Shown: positions 1 through 8,641 of the stretch, piece by piece | How positions within the stretch are numbered: the stretch's first letter is position 1 | How the letters are laid out: the number at the start of each line of letters is the position of its first letter | Assembly: GCF_021390435.2 (NCBI RefSeq) | Contig: NZ_JAJVCN010000003.1 | Location: 310,001-374,000 of the forward strand | Length of the DNA stretch: 64,000 nt | Reading direction: 5' to 3' | Source: Kibdelosporangium philippinense | GTDB lineage: Bacteria; Actinomycetota; Actinomycetes; Mycobacteriales; Pseudonocardiaceae | Translations under genes and position numbers: made by a program | The notes under the pieces: generated by a model | What the model was told of the DNA's origin: nothing | The model's database searches: none | What the model saw: the letters and a program-made list of their open reading frames with translations, nothing else

Positions 1-207
1 ACGCGTGATGATCCCTTCCACACCACGCGAGATGACCATCAGAACGCCTTCGCGGTCGAAGCGCACCGCGACAGGCTCGTGCACGTCCGCCGCCACGAGC
101 TCGGGCGTTCCGCCGTCGAGCGGTCTCCGGTAGACCTCGTTGGTGAACATGTGCGGGTAGTACAGACAGCCGTCCGGCCCGAGCTGCATCGCGTTGCCCG
201 CCGCCGA
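1..207 (-). pseudogene. SMP-30/gluconolactonase-like protein, fragment
   Basis: Reading the minus strand from about 207 down to 1 gives an open frame typical of SMP-30/NHL sugar-lactone proteins: GNAMQLGPDGCLYYPHMF, then TNEVYRRPLDGGTPELVAAD, then HEPVAVRFDREG. The frame has no plausible start. Upstream of the GNAMQL stretch it becomes unrelated sequence and runs into a TetR remnant on the other strand. The 3' end lies beyond the window edge. It is therefore a 5'-truncated beta-propeller fragment and unlikely to be functional. The substrate cannot be inferred. Confidence 0.55.
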
Positions 208-551
208 TCGACAGTGGCATCGACGACCGAAAGGCCATGTTGGATTTGGTGCGGCTGGCCAGAACCGAGCCGGGCTTGCGCGCGGTATGGCTGGAAGCGC
301 ACCGGGAAGCCGAGCCGGTGTTCGCCGAGGCACTCGCGCAGCGCGCCGGACTACCTGAGCCGGACCTGACCATCTCGGTACAAGCCGCGATGATCAACGC
401 CGCTTTGCGCGTGGGAGTGGAGCATTACGCGGCGAACGCCGACGCCGACACGCGAGGCTACGAGTCGGCGGTGCATCAGGCGTTGGCGGTCGCCGCGGGC
501 GGCTTCTCGTCGATCACGGCAGGGTCAGGATCTCCGCGCCGGTGTCCGTGA
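207..551 (+). pseudogene. TetR-family regulator, C-terminal remnant
   Basis: From about 207 the plus strand reads IDSGIDDRKAMLDLVRL, then ARTEPGLRAVWLEAHREAEP, and continues to a TGA at 549-551. This matches the ligand-binding C-terminal half of TetR regulators; the N-terminal helix-turn-helix is absent. An in-frame ATG at 237 exists, but a product from it would lack a DNA-binding domain. The last 38 bases overlap the 3' end of map on the opposite strand. The adjacent SMP-30 fragment is also missing its 5' half, as if one deletion removed the shared promoter and both gene starts. Confidence 0.55.
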
Positions 552-1374
552 CCACGATGGTGTGCTCGAACTGGGCGGTCCAGCTCTTGTCCTTTGTCGT
601 CACTGTCCAGCCGTCGTCCCAGATGTCGTAGTCGATTCCGCCGAGGGTGATCATCGGCTCGATCGTGAACGTCATCCCTGCCTCGATCTCTGTCTGCACC
701 GAGGGCTCTTCGTAGTGCAGGATCACCAGGCCGCTGTGGAAGGAGCGGCCGATGCCGTGCCCGGTGAAGTCACGGACGACGCCATAGTCGAAGCGCTTGG
801 CGTACGACTCGATGACGCGCCCGATCACGTTCAGGGCGCGGCCTGGGCGAACGGCTTTGATGGCGCGCATTGTCGCTTCATGCGTGCGTTCGACCAGGAG
901 GCGGTTCTCCTCGGCGACGTCGCCCGCGAGGAATGTCGCGTTGGTGTCGCCGTGCACGCCGCCGATGAACGCGGTCACGTCGATGTTGACGATGTCGCCG
1001 TCCTCGATCACGGTCGAATCCGGGATGCCGTGGCAGATCACCTCGTTCAGCGAGGTGCAGCAGGACTTGGGGAAGTTGCGGTAGCCGAGGGTTGATGGGT
1101 AGGCGCCGTGGTCGAGGAGGAACTCGTGCACGACGGCGTCGATGTCATCAGTCGTCGATCCCGGCTTGACGGCCTTGCCGCCTTCCTGCAATGCCTGCGC
1201 GGCGATGCGGCTTGCCACGCGCATGGCCTCGATCACCTCGGGCGTCTGAACGTACGTCCCCTCGGTGTTGCGCGCCGGGGCGGCCTTGTCGACGTACTCA
1301 GGACGGGCGATGGTGACGGGGACTGAACGGCGCGGGCTCTGGTCGCCGGCAGTCAGCGGGGCACGTACGGGCAT
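514..1374 (-). CDS. map: Type I methionine aminopeptidase
   Basis: Removes the initiator methionine from nascent proteins in the cytosol. The 286-residue product carries the full metal-binding set of the pita-bread fold: D132 (NID), D143 (GDTN), H206 (TGHGIG), E239 (IEPM) and E270 (QFEHT), plus the substrate histidine in ICHG. The N-terminal extension of about 40 residues is typical of the actinobacterial MapB type. The ATG at 1374 was chosen because the longer open frame (to 1545) runs into the coding region of the neighbouring penicillin-binding protein. It lies 10 bp downstream of that gene, so co-transcription is likely. Confidence 0.95.
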   Translation of the reverse strand: MPVRAPLTAGDQSPRRSVPVTIARPEYVDKAAPARNTEGTYVQTPEVIEAMRVASRIAAQALQEGGKAVKPGSTTDDIDAVVHEFLLDHGAYPSTLGYRNFPKSCCTSLNEVICHGIPDSTVIEDGDIVNIDVTAFIGGVHGDTNATFLAGDVAEENRLLVERTHEATMRAIKAVRPGRALNVIGRVIESYAKRFDYGVVRDFTGHGIGRSFHSGLVILHYEEPSVQTEIEAGMTFTIEPMITLGGIDYDIWDDGWTVTTKDKSWTAQFEHTIVVTDTGAEILTLP

Positions 1375-1384
1375 GTCTCCAACT

Positions 1385-3178
1385 CTATGAGATCCCACGG
1401 AGGAACCTGTCAGTCGCGTCAATCGCCGGACCGGACGCACCGGCGTCGGTGACGAGGATGGCGAATGCCAGATCGCCCTGATATCCGGCGAACCAGCCGT
1501 GGGAGTGCGTGCCGTCGCCGAACTGGGCCGTTCCGGTCTTGCCACGCACGTCAGGCAGCTGGCTCAAGGCTTGCGAGTTGATGGTGACCGCTTCACGCAT
1601 CATCTCGCGCATGGCGTCGAGGACGGGCGCGGGCACCGGCTGCGGCGTGACGTCCATCTTTGTCGGGTTTTCCCGGTAAAGAGTGGCCTTCGGCACAGTT
1701 CCACTCGCGGCCGTGGCGGCCACGACAGCCATTCCGAACGGTGACGCGAGGGTTTTGCCCTGGCCGAAGCCGTCCTCGGCGCGCTCGGTCTGGTCCGTGG
1801 CAGGCGGCACCGACCCGGTGATCGTGGTGATCCCAGGGATGACGTAGTCCACGCCGAGGCCGAACTGCCGCGCGGCGTTGGTCAGCGTGTCCGGCTTCAT
1901 CTCCGACGCGAGCTTGGCGAACGTCGTGTTGCACGAGTGCGCGAACGCCAGGCTCAGCGGGATGGTCCCCTTGTCGAACTCGTTCGAGTTCGGGATCTCG
2001 CGCGGCCCGATCACGATCTTGCCTGGGCAGGGCGAAGGCGTGTCGGCTTTGACGGTCCCGGCCTGCAACGCGGCCGCGGCCGTGACCATCTTCATCGTTG
2101 ACCCCGGTGGATAGCGTCCGGTCAACGCGATGGCGCCCTGCGCGTCGGCCGCCGGGTTCTGCGCCACCGCGAGCACCTCCCCCGACGACGGCTTGATCGC
2201 TACGAGCGCGCTGGCCTGCGGGATGCCGTCGATCGCGGCCTCGGCTGCCGTCTGGACTTGGCGGCTCAACGTCACATTCGCGGCCGTACCCGCTTCGGCG
2301 TCCTTGACGAAGATCTCCTCGACCTCGCCACCGGCCGCGTTCAGCGTGACCACCCGGAACCCCGGCTTGCCGGAAATCTGGGCCTCCACCTGTTTGCGGA
2401 TGCTCGGCAGCAACTGCGTAGCCAGGTTCTTGTCCCCCGCGAGCAGCCGCGTCGACGCGACAAACCGCACCCCGGGCAGCTCATAGATCGCGGCCTTCGC
2501 CGCCTGGTAGTCGGCATCGCGCAACGAGACCACGGTGTAGGACTGGCCATTGGGCGTCTTGGCCACCCCGTCCATGATCGACTGCTGCGTGATCGCCGGA
2601 TCCACCTTGCTCGCCTCAGCCGCCAGCGCCGCCGCCACCACGGGGACGTCGCCAGCCTTCGCCGGATCGAGCAGAACGGACACAACCTTCTCCGGCGACA
2701 TGAGCGGGGCGCCTTCCCGGTCAAGCACAGGCGCCTGCACCGCCTCCTTGTCCCGCGCGCCGATGGTCTGCTGAACGCCAAGCTTCGGGTGTATGACCGA
2801 CGGCCCCCAGTGCACGCGCCAGGAGTCATTGTCCGGCCGTACTTCCATCTCGCCTTCATACGTCCAGTGCCGGTCGCGGCCAAGGTCCCAATCAGCCTTG
2901 AACCGCACCCGTGCCGACTTGTCCTCCATCTCAGTCGACCCGGTGACCTCGGTCACTATCCCCGCGGGCTTCAGCGAGCCGCGGATCTTGTCAAGCAGCG
3001 ACTTGGCGGAGTCGGCCGAGTCGGTTCGACCGGCGGCGGCGGCTGTGTCGCCCTTGGCCAACTCGGTCAGAAACGCACCGGCCACATCCTCGGCACTAGG
3101 GTCCGACCCGAAAAAGAACCCGCACCCCGCAACGGGCAAAACCACGAGAAGTGCCGTGACTAGACCGATTCGTCTCAC
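1385..3178 (-). CDS. Penicillin-binding lipoprotein (PBP-lipo type transpeptidase)
   Basis: A 597-residue class B-like transpeptidase that crosslinks peptidoglycan outside the membrane. It starts with a lipoprotein signal peptide and lipobox ending in VAGC (Cys19). A MecA-N/NTF2-like domain (about 25-140) and a dimerisation region follow, then the transpeptidase domain with S360-TMK, S415-CN and K547-TG, so all three active-site motifs are intact. Its position next to map matches mycobacterial Rv2864c, a penicillin-binding lipoprotein beside mapB. The next feature upstream is a 767-bp repeat-rich gap with no gene. Confidence 0.92.
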   Translation of the reverse strand: MRRIGLVTALLVVLPVAGCGFFFGSDPSAEDVAGAFLTELAKGDTAAAAGRTDSADSAKSLLDKIRGSLKPAGIVTEVTGSTEMEDKSARVRFKADWDLGRDRHWTYEGEMEVRPDNDSWRVHWGPSVIHPKLGVQQTIGARDKEAVQAPVLDREGAPLMSPEKVVSVLLDPAKAGDVPVVAAALAAEASKVDPAITQQSIMDGVAKTPNGQSYTVVSLRDADYQAAKAAIYELPGVRFVASTRLLAGDKNLATQLLPSIRKQVEAQISGKPGFRVVTLNAAGGEVEEIFVKDAEAGTAANVTLSRQVQTAAEAAIDGIPQASALVAIKPSSGEVLAVAQNPAADAQGAIALTGRYPPGSTMKMVTAAAALQAGTVKADTPSPCPGKIVIGPREIPNSNEFDKGTIPLSLAFAHSCNTTFAKLASEMKPDTLTNAARQFGLGVDYVIPGITTITGSVPPATDQTERAEDGFGQGKTLASPFGMAVVAATAASGTVPKATLYRENPTKMDVTPQPVPAPVLDAMREMMREAVTINSQALSQLPDVRGKTGTAQFGDGTHSHGWFAGYQGDLAFAILVTDAGASGPAIDATDRFLRGIS

Positions 3179-3209
3179 TCGCCGCAGTATGCCGGAGGGA
3201 CCCAGTCCT

Positions 3210-3600
3210 CACGTGGACACGCACCCGTTCGCGTGTCCACCGGCTCCGTCATGGTGTGTTGAACACGCGAGCGGCGCATGGGGAGAAGCAACCGCGCTGG
3301 AAGCGAGTCGAGCAGTTTGACACACCGTGACGGAACGGTGGACACGCGCCAGGGCGGTGCAATGCGAGACACCGTGCAGTGGAAGCCCCGACTTTTACGG
3401 CCTGGTGTGTCCGACAGGCCCGGCCCCGTTGCTGGCTTCAAGGTCCAGCCGGGTTGGTTGGGGTGATCTTCCGCGTGTCCGCCCCACCGGCACGGCGAGT
3501 CAAACTGCTCGACTCGCCACCAGCCTGCTTGCTCGCCGCCGTGCGCCGCTCGCGCGTTCAACACGCCATGCCGGAGCGGCAGACACGCGCGGGCACCCGT
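3210..3600. repeat. Large imperfect inverted repeat in a gene-free gap
   Basis: No convincing gene lies in 3179-3945. Within it, about 130 bp at 3210-3345 recurs in inverted orientation at 3465-3600. The best-conserved pieces are the word gagtcgagcagtttgac (near 3305) against gtcaaactgctcgactc (near 3498), and gttgaacacgcgagcggcgc (near 3257) against its complement near 3544. Both arms also contain variants of ggaacggtggacacgcg, the unit tandemly repeated at 63.1-63.25 kb. It may be a non-autonomous mobile or intergenic repeat element. Function unknown. Confidence 0.6.
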
Positions 3601-3711
3601 CGCTGACTTCCCGCCTGTTCGCTTCGCTCACGGCGATACGTCATTGTGCTACCGGGTGCACGCCACACATTCCAGGCCCAACCCTTCATCCCCTCGATCA
3701 ACGTGAGGTAA

Positions 3712-3899
3712 ACCGCCCAACCGCTCACGCACAGTGGCTAAACGTTGGTGGGCACAGCGGAAGGCGGGTAAGCCGCCCAACCCTCGACCAAGGTAGGCAC
3801 ACCGCCCAACTTCTCGAGCGAGGTGGGTATGTCGCCCACCACTCACACACAGTGGGCAAGCCTTGGTGGGCACTGCGGAAGGTGGGTAAACGCCTGACC
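3712..3899. repeat. Two-copy 69-bp imperfect direct repeat
   Basis: A unit at 3712-3780 (core cacagtggctaaacgttggt) recurs at 3831-3899 (core cacagtgggcaagccttggt), both followed by gggcac(a/t)gcggaagg(c/t)gggtaa. Short words related to ccgcccaac appear between the copies. The stretch continues the gene-free gap between the penicillin-binding lipoprotein and the GNAT gene. No promoter or ORF is convincing here. Confidence 0.5.
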
Positions 3900-3945
3900 T
3901 TGCGCAGGTGTTGGGCGAATCAGCCTCTGACCTTTGCAGGTGGGG

Positions 3946-4800
3946 TTAGAACAGGACCGTGGCGTAGCAGCCGACTTGGGTGAAGCCTATCTTCGCGTAG
4001 GAGGCTCTTGCTGGGGTGTTGAAGGAGTTGACGTACAGACTTGCCGTTCGGCCCATGCCTTTGACCAGGCGTTCTACCACCGCTGCCGTTCCGGCCGTGC
4101 CCAGGCCTCCGCCACGCCTGTCCGGGTGTACCCAGACACCTTGGATCTGCCCGACGGACTTGGACAGCGCCCCGATCTCGGCTTTGAACACAACCTCGCC
4201 GCCTTCGAACCGGGCAAATGCCCGCCCACCGGCGATCAGCTCGGCGACCCGCGCTCGATACCCGGCGCCGCCGTCTCCCACTCGGGGATCGACGCCGACT
4301 TCCTCGATGAACATGGCTATCGCTGCCGGTAGGTAGCGGTCGAGCTCGTCCGGCCGCACGGCGCGCACGAGGGTGTCTGGCTGGACCAACGGACTGGTGT
4401 TGATCGCCATCAGCGGCTGTTCTGCCCGTATTTCCCTTGGTGGGCCCCACTCTGGCTCCAGCTCGGCCCACATTCCGAGGACTTGGTCTGCCGGGCCGAC
4501 CAGCGATGAGCACATCCTCCTGCGCCGCAACGCCCGGTCAGCGAAGCAGCGCAGGGCGGCTTTGTTGCCGCGCAAGGGGATCAGGTTCGGTCCGACGTAG
4601 CACAGGCCGTCCAGGCGGCCGTTTCGCATCGGTCGGACGTCCGCTCCCCACAGCTCTCCGCCGAGCCGCCAGGCGTCGAGGCCTGCGGCCTCCACCCGGG
4701 CTGCCACCATGCAGCACACGACCGGATCGGCGGCCAGCACGGCCCGCACCGCCATGCCGTCTCGTTCGTCGAGTAACCGCGCGGAAGCCATCCGAAGCAC
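3946..4800 (-). CDS. GNAT N-acetyltransferase (DUF4081-type)
   Basis: A 284-residue protein with an N-terminal DUF4081-like half and a C-terminal GNAT fold. The acetyl-CoA loop is visible as VWVHPDRRGGGLGTAGTA, and a late GNAT strand as SLYVNSFNTPARASY. The mycobacterial counterpart (Rv2867c family) also sits directly beside ispG, so this is conserved context. The substrate is unknown; peptide or small-molecule acetylation is the generic expectation. ATG 4791 (MASARLL) is an alternative start 9 bp in. It reads toward the PBP, separated by the repeat-rich gap. Confidence 0.85.
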   Translation of the reverse strand: MLRMASARLLDERDGMAVRAVLAADPVVCCMVAARVEAAGLDAWRLGGELWGADVRPMRNGRLDGLCYVGPNLIPLRGNKAALRCFADRALRRRRMCSSLVGPADQVLGMWAELEPEWGPPREIRAEQPLMAINTSPLVQPDTLVRAVRPDELDRYLPAAIAMFIEEVGVDPRVGDGGAGYRARVAELIAGGRAFARFEGGEVVFKAEIGALSKSVGQIQGVWVHPDRRGGGLGTAGTAAVVERLVKGMGRTASLYVNSFNTPARASYAKIGFTQVGCYATVLF

Positions 4801-4846
4801 CTACTAAGCGTGCCAGATGGAACCCGAAATCGAGGAGTCCGAGTTG

Positions 4847-6004
4847 TCAGGACACCGAGACGACTGGCGATGTGCCGCCGATCGGCTCCATGTCCTCGGC
4901 GATTCGCATGGCCTCTTCGATCAGCGTCTCGACGATCTGGTGCTCGGGCACGGTCTTGATGACCTTGCCTTTCACGAATATCTGGCCCTTGCCGTTGCCG
5001 GACGCCACGCCAAGGTCAGCCTCACGGGCCTCACCTGGACCGTTCACCACGCAGCCCATCACGGCGACCCGCAGCGGGATCTCCATGCCCTCCAGGCCCG
5101 CGGTGACCTCGTCGGCCAGCTTGTAGACGTCCACCTGCGCACGCCCACAGGACGGGCAGGACACGATCTCCAGTTTACGCGGCCGCAGGTTCAATGACTG
5201 CAGGATCTGCGTGCCGACCTTGACCTCTTCCACCGGCGGGGCCGACAGGGAGACGCGGATCGTGTCGCCGATGCCCTGGCGCAACAGCGCGCCGAAGGCC
5301 ACCGCGGACTTGATCGTGCCCTGGAATGCCGGGCCTGCTTCGGTCACGCCGAGGTGCAGCGGGTAGTCGCAGGACTCGGCCAGCAGCTCGTACGCCCGGA
5401 CCATGACCACCGGGTCGTTGTGCTTGACCGAGATCTTGATGTCGTGGAAGTCGTGCTCAGCGAACAGCGACGCCTCCCACAGCGCCGACTCCACCAGCGC
5501 CTCCGGCGTCGCCTTGCCGTACTTCTGCAGCAGCCTCGGGTCCAGCGAGCCCGCGTTGACGCCGATGCGGATCGGCGTTCCGTGGTCCTTGGCCGCGGCC
5601 GCGATCTCACGCACCTTGTCGTCGAACTTCTTGATGTTGCCTGGGTTCACGCGCACCGCGGCACAGCCTGCCTCGATCGCGGCGAACACGTACTTCGGCT
5701 GGAAGTGGATGTCGGCGATCACCGGGATCTGGGACTTGCGGGCGATCGCGGGCAGCGCCTCCGCGTCGTCCTGCGATGGGCACGCCACGCGCACGATGTC
5801 ACAGCCGGACGCCGTCAGTTCCGCGATCTGCTGCAGCGTCGCGTTCACGTCCGCGGTCACCGTTGTGGTCATCGACTGGACCGACACCGGGAACTCGCTG
5901 CCGACGCCGACCGAGCCGACCATCAACTGCCGGGTCTTGCGACGCTCCGACAGCACCGGTGGCGGTAGCGACGGCATGCCGAGCAGCACTTCGCCGCTTG
6001 TCAT
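4847..6004 (-). CDS. ispG: 4-hydroxy-3-methylbut-2-en-1-yl diphosphate synthase (flavodoxin)
   Basis: IspG/GcpE performs the penultimate step of the MEP isoprenoid pathway, reducing methylerythritol cyclodiphosphate to HMBDP with a 4Fe-4S cluster. The 385-residue product has a TIM-barrel N-terminal region and the cluster ligands C283-PSC286 and C318 (MGCVVNGPGE), with E325 completing the fourth site. Length and motifs are normal. The ATG at 6004 is preceded by a gagga Shine-Dalgarno about 5-9 nt upstream. Two genes upstream is dxr of the same pathway. A 183-bp leader with extensive base pairing separates it from rseP. Confidence 0.97.
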   Translation of the reverse strand: MTSGEVLLGMPSLPPPVLSERRKTRQLMVGSVGVGSEFPVSVQSMTTTVTADVNATLQQIAELTASGCDIVRVACPSQDDAEALPAIARKSQIPVIADIHFQPKYVFAAIEAGCAAVRVNPGNIKKFDDKVREIAAAAKDHGTPIRIGVNAGSLDPRLLQKYGKATPEALVESALWEASLFAEHDFHDIKISVKHNDPVVMVRAYELLAESCDYPLHLGVTEAGPAFQGTIKSAVAFGALLRQGIGDTIRVSLSAPPVEEVKVGTQILQSLNLRPRKLEIVSCPSCGRAQVDVYKLADEVTAGLEGMEIPLRVAVMGCVVNGPGEAREADLGVASGNGKGQIFVKGKVIKTVPEHQIVETLIEEAMRIAEDMEPIGGTSPVVSVS

Positions 6005-6023
6005 GAGATCTCCTCTTGAGTCA

Positions 6024-6188
6024 GTGGTTACGACCGGGAGGCCGTTGGGGGTATTCGGCGGATCCAGGTTTTCGCTGGGCGTGCGGTAGAAAGGGGCTCG
6101 TACCGGGTTGTACTAGTGCCTTTCTGTCCGTGCGGCCAGCGGGAAGCTGGGCCGTCGAGACCCCTGACGGACTCCCGGTCGTGACCAC
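6024..6188 (-). ncRNA. Candidate structured leader RNA upstream of ispG
   Basis: Read as RNA on the minus strand, this intergenic segment closes with a 17-bp stem (6172-6188 against 6024-6040, 16 of 17 paired). Its 3' arm ends about 20 nt before the ispG start, close to the ribosome-binding site. Inside are nested helices: 6167-6171 with 6127-6131, enclosing an agc/gct hairpin at 6134-6153; 6119-6125 (cctttct) with 6088-6094 (agaaagg); and a weaker 4-bp stem at 6041-6059. The architecture resembles a multi-way junction. No known riboswitch family was recognised. The 5' arm overlaps the rseP stop codon. Confidence 0.45.
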
Positions 6189-7399
6189 TAGTTCAGCCTG
6201 ATCGGGTTGACGATGTCGGCGGTGATCGTGAGCAGCATCACCGCTCCACCGATGAACACCACCACCATGGTGACGGCCATCAGCTTCGAGTAGTCCACGG
6301 GGCCACCCGCCGGTTTCCCCCGCATCCTGAGTACGAAGTTGCGGATCTTCTCGTAGACGATCACCGCTATGTGTCCCCCGTCCAGCGGCAACAGCGGCAA
6401 CAGGTTGAACACGCCGATGAAGAAGTTGAGGCTCGCCAGCAGCAGCAAGACAACGTCCCACAAGCCACGCTCAACCGCGTCACCACCGAGAATACTCGCG
6501 CCGACGACGCTGACCGGGGTGTCGGGATCGCGTTCTCCGCCACCTATGGCGCGCACCACAGCCGGGATCCGCTCGGGGAACCGGATCAGGCCTTCCCATG
6601 TCTTCACGAAAATGTCGCCGGTGAACGAGACCGTACCGCCGATCGCGGTCCACGCGTTGTACTCGAACTTCCGTTGCTGCAGGACACCGATGCTGCCTTG
6701 GTCTTCGAGCACGCGGTTGCCGTCACGCAGCATCAGTCGCTGTGCGACGGTCACGTCCACGACGACCGTCTGCTCGGTGCCGTCACGGTCCACTGTGATC
6801 CGTGTCGGACCGGACAGTGGCTTCAGTGTTGTCCGCAAATCAGCGAAGGTGGGCGTTTTCGTGCCGTTCACCGCGATGATCTCGTCGCCTTGCCGCAGGC
6901 CTGCCAGCGCGGCCGGGCCGACGTCGGCCGGTGCACACGCCGGGCGCGGCTTGTTCGTGTCCATGTCGATGGTGTCACTTTGGACACACGCGGTCGCGCC
7001 GACGACCGGCTTGTCGACCAGGTTGGGCAGGCTGATGGTGGCCGCGAGGATGTACAGGATGATGAAGCCGAGGATGAAGTGGGTGATCGACCCGGCGGAC
7101 ATCACGATGACCCGCTTCCACGCGGGGTACTTGTACATCGCGTTCTTCTCTTCGTCCGGCGTCATCTCGTCAAGCGCGGTCATGCCCGCGATGTCGCAGA
7201 ATCCGCCGCCGGGGATGGCTTTGAGGCCGTACTCGGTCTCACCCCGGCGGAACGAGAAGATCTTCGGGCCGAAGCCGATGAAGTACCGGCGCACCTTCAT
7301 GCCGAACCACTTGGCCGTGAACATGTGCCCGGCCTCGTGCAGCGCGACCGACAGGCCGATGCCGAGCGCGAACAGCACGACTCCGATGAAGAAGACCAC
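6188..7399 (-). CDS. rseP: Site-2 protease, RseP/Rip1 family
   Basis: Membrane-embedded zinc metalloprotease that cleaves anti-sigma factors or other single-pass substrates inside the membrane. The zinc motif HEAGH lies in the first membrane helix (residues 21-25), a PDZ domain sits in the middle, and NLLPLLPLDGGH supplies the third zinc ligand near the C-terminus. GTG 7399, just after the dxr stop, gives a 403-residue protein that aligns well with the start of mycobacterial Rip1. A longer frame from 7444 would overlap dxr. dxr-rseP-ispG order matches mycobacteria, so this is probably one operon. Confidence 0.93.
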   Translation of the reverse strand: MVFFIGVVLFALGIGLSVALHEAGHMFTAKWFGMKVRRYFIGFGPKIFSFRRGETEYGLKAIPGGGFCDIAGMTALDEMTPDEEKNAMYKYPAWKRVIVMSAGSITHFILGFIILYILAATISLPNLVDKPVVGATACVQSDTIDMDTNKPRPACAPADVGPAALAGLRQGDEIIAVNGTKTPTFADLRTTLKPLSGPTRITVDRDGTEQTVVVDVTVAQRLMLRDGNRVLEDQGSIGVLQQRKFEYNAWTAIGGTVSFTGDIFVKTWEGLIRFPERIPAVVRAIGGGERDPDTPVSVVGASILGGDAVERGLWDVVLLLLASLNFFIGVFNLLPLLPLDGGHIAVIVYEKIRNFVLRMRGKPAGGPVDYSKLMAVTMVVVFIGGAVMLLTITADIVNPIRLN

Positions 7400-7401
7400 G
7401 C

Positions 7402-8559
7402 TCAGTTCCTTCCCAGAATTTCCCGGGCGCGTGTCCTTGCCCACTCTTCGGCGGCAAGGACCTCCTCGACCCCGCTCGGCGCGCCTGTCCAGGCGTCAGC
7501 CTCACCCAATACTCGCTGCACAGTCTCCACAATCGAGGTGAAACCGACGTTCAGGTCGAGGAACGCCTCGACGGCCTCCTCGTTCGCCGCGTTGTAGATG
7601 GCCGGGTGGCAGCCACCGGTCTCGCCTGCTTGCCTGGCCAACCGGACTGCGGGAAACACGTCGTCATCGAGCGGTTCGAAGGTCCACGAGGTGGCCTGAT
7701 CCCACACGCACGGCTTGGCCGAGCCGGGCAGCCGCTCCGGCCAGCCGAGCGCCAGCGAAATTGGCAGGCGCATATCCGGCGGGCTGGCCTGTGCCAGCGT
7801 TGAGCCGTCGGAGAAGGTCACCATCGAGTGGATGATCGACTGCGGGTGGACCACCACGTCGATCCGGTCGTACGGCACACCGAACAACAGGTGCGCCTCG
7901 ATCACCTCAAGGCCCTTGTTGACCAGGGTCGCCGAGTTGACCGTGATCACCGGGCCCATCGACCAGGTCGGGTGCGCCAGCGCGTCCTTCGGCGTGACGT
8001 CCGTGAGCTGGGCCGCGCTGCGCCCGCGGAACGGCCCGCCGGAAGCGGTCACGACCAGGCGGTCGACTTCCTCGGCACGCCCGCCGCGCAGGCACTGCGC
8101 CAACGCGGAGTGCTCGGAGTCGACCGGCACGATCTGGCCTGGCTTGGCTGCCTGCAGCACCAGCGGGCCGCCCGCGATCAGCGACTCCTTGTTGGCCAGC
8201 GCCAGCCGGGCGCCGGTGGCCAGCGAGTACAGGGTCGGTTCGAGTCCACGTGAGCCGGTGATCCCGTTGAGGATCACGTCGGCGGGCACCGCCTCGATCA
8301 GGTCAAGCACGGCACGGCTGCCGGTGAAGACCCGCGCGTCACCGAAGTCCGCGCCGGATGCGTCCGGCACGGCGATCGCCTTGACGCCGAAGTCATGGGC
8401 CTGCTTTGCCAGCACGGCCGGGTTCGAGCCACCCGCGGCGAGGCCGACAACCTGGAACTTGTCCGAGTTGGCCGCGATCACCTCGAGTGCCTGGGTGCCG
8501 ATCGACCCGGTGGAACCGAGCAGGAGAACTGAGCGAGTGTTTGCGGACATCACGCCCAT
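7402..8559 (-). CDS. dxr: 1-deoxy-D-xylulose-5-phosphate reductoisomerase
   Basis: Catalyses the committed step of the MEP pathway, converting DXP to methylerythritol phosphate with NADPH and a divalent metal. The 385-residue product shows the Rossmann motif GSTGSIG, ANKESLIAGG, the metal-site stretch DSEHSA and the conserved SATLVNKGLEVIEAHLLF segment. The stop is followed almost immediately by the rseP GTG, so translational coupling is likely. MSANTRS, three codons in, is an alternative start. Confidence 0.97.
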   Translation of the reverse strand: MGVMSANTRSVLLLGSTGSIGTQALEVIAANSDKFQVVGLAAGGSNPAVLAKQAHDFGVKAIAVPDASGADFGDARVFTGSRAVLDLIEAVPADVILNGITGSRGLEPTLYSLATGARLALANKESLIAGGPLVLQAAKPGQIVPVDSEHSALAQCLRGGRAEEVDRLVVTASGGPFRGRSAAQLTDVTPKDALAHPTWSMGPVITVNSATLVNKGLEVIEAHLLFGVPYDRIDVVVHPQSIIHSMVTFSDGSTLAQASPPDMRLPISLALGWPERLPGSAKPCVWDQATSWTFEPLDDDVFPAVRLARQAGETGGCHPAIYNAANEEAVEAFLDLNVGFTSIVETVQRVLGEADAWTGAPSGVEEVLAAEEWARTRAREILGRN

Positions 8560-8641
8560 TGTCGCCGACCGGGCCTGAGGCGTGCGCCAGTGGGCTGTGT
8601 GCGACGATGAACGTGGGAATCAGCATGATCGAGGAGGGACC

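Noticed and set aside
6371..7597. Two long plus-strand frames opposite rseP and dxr
   Set aside because: They are antisense to motif-complete genes and have shadow-type composition without domains.
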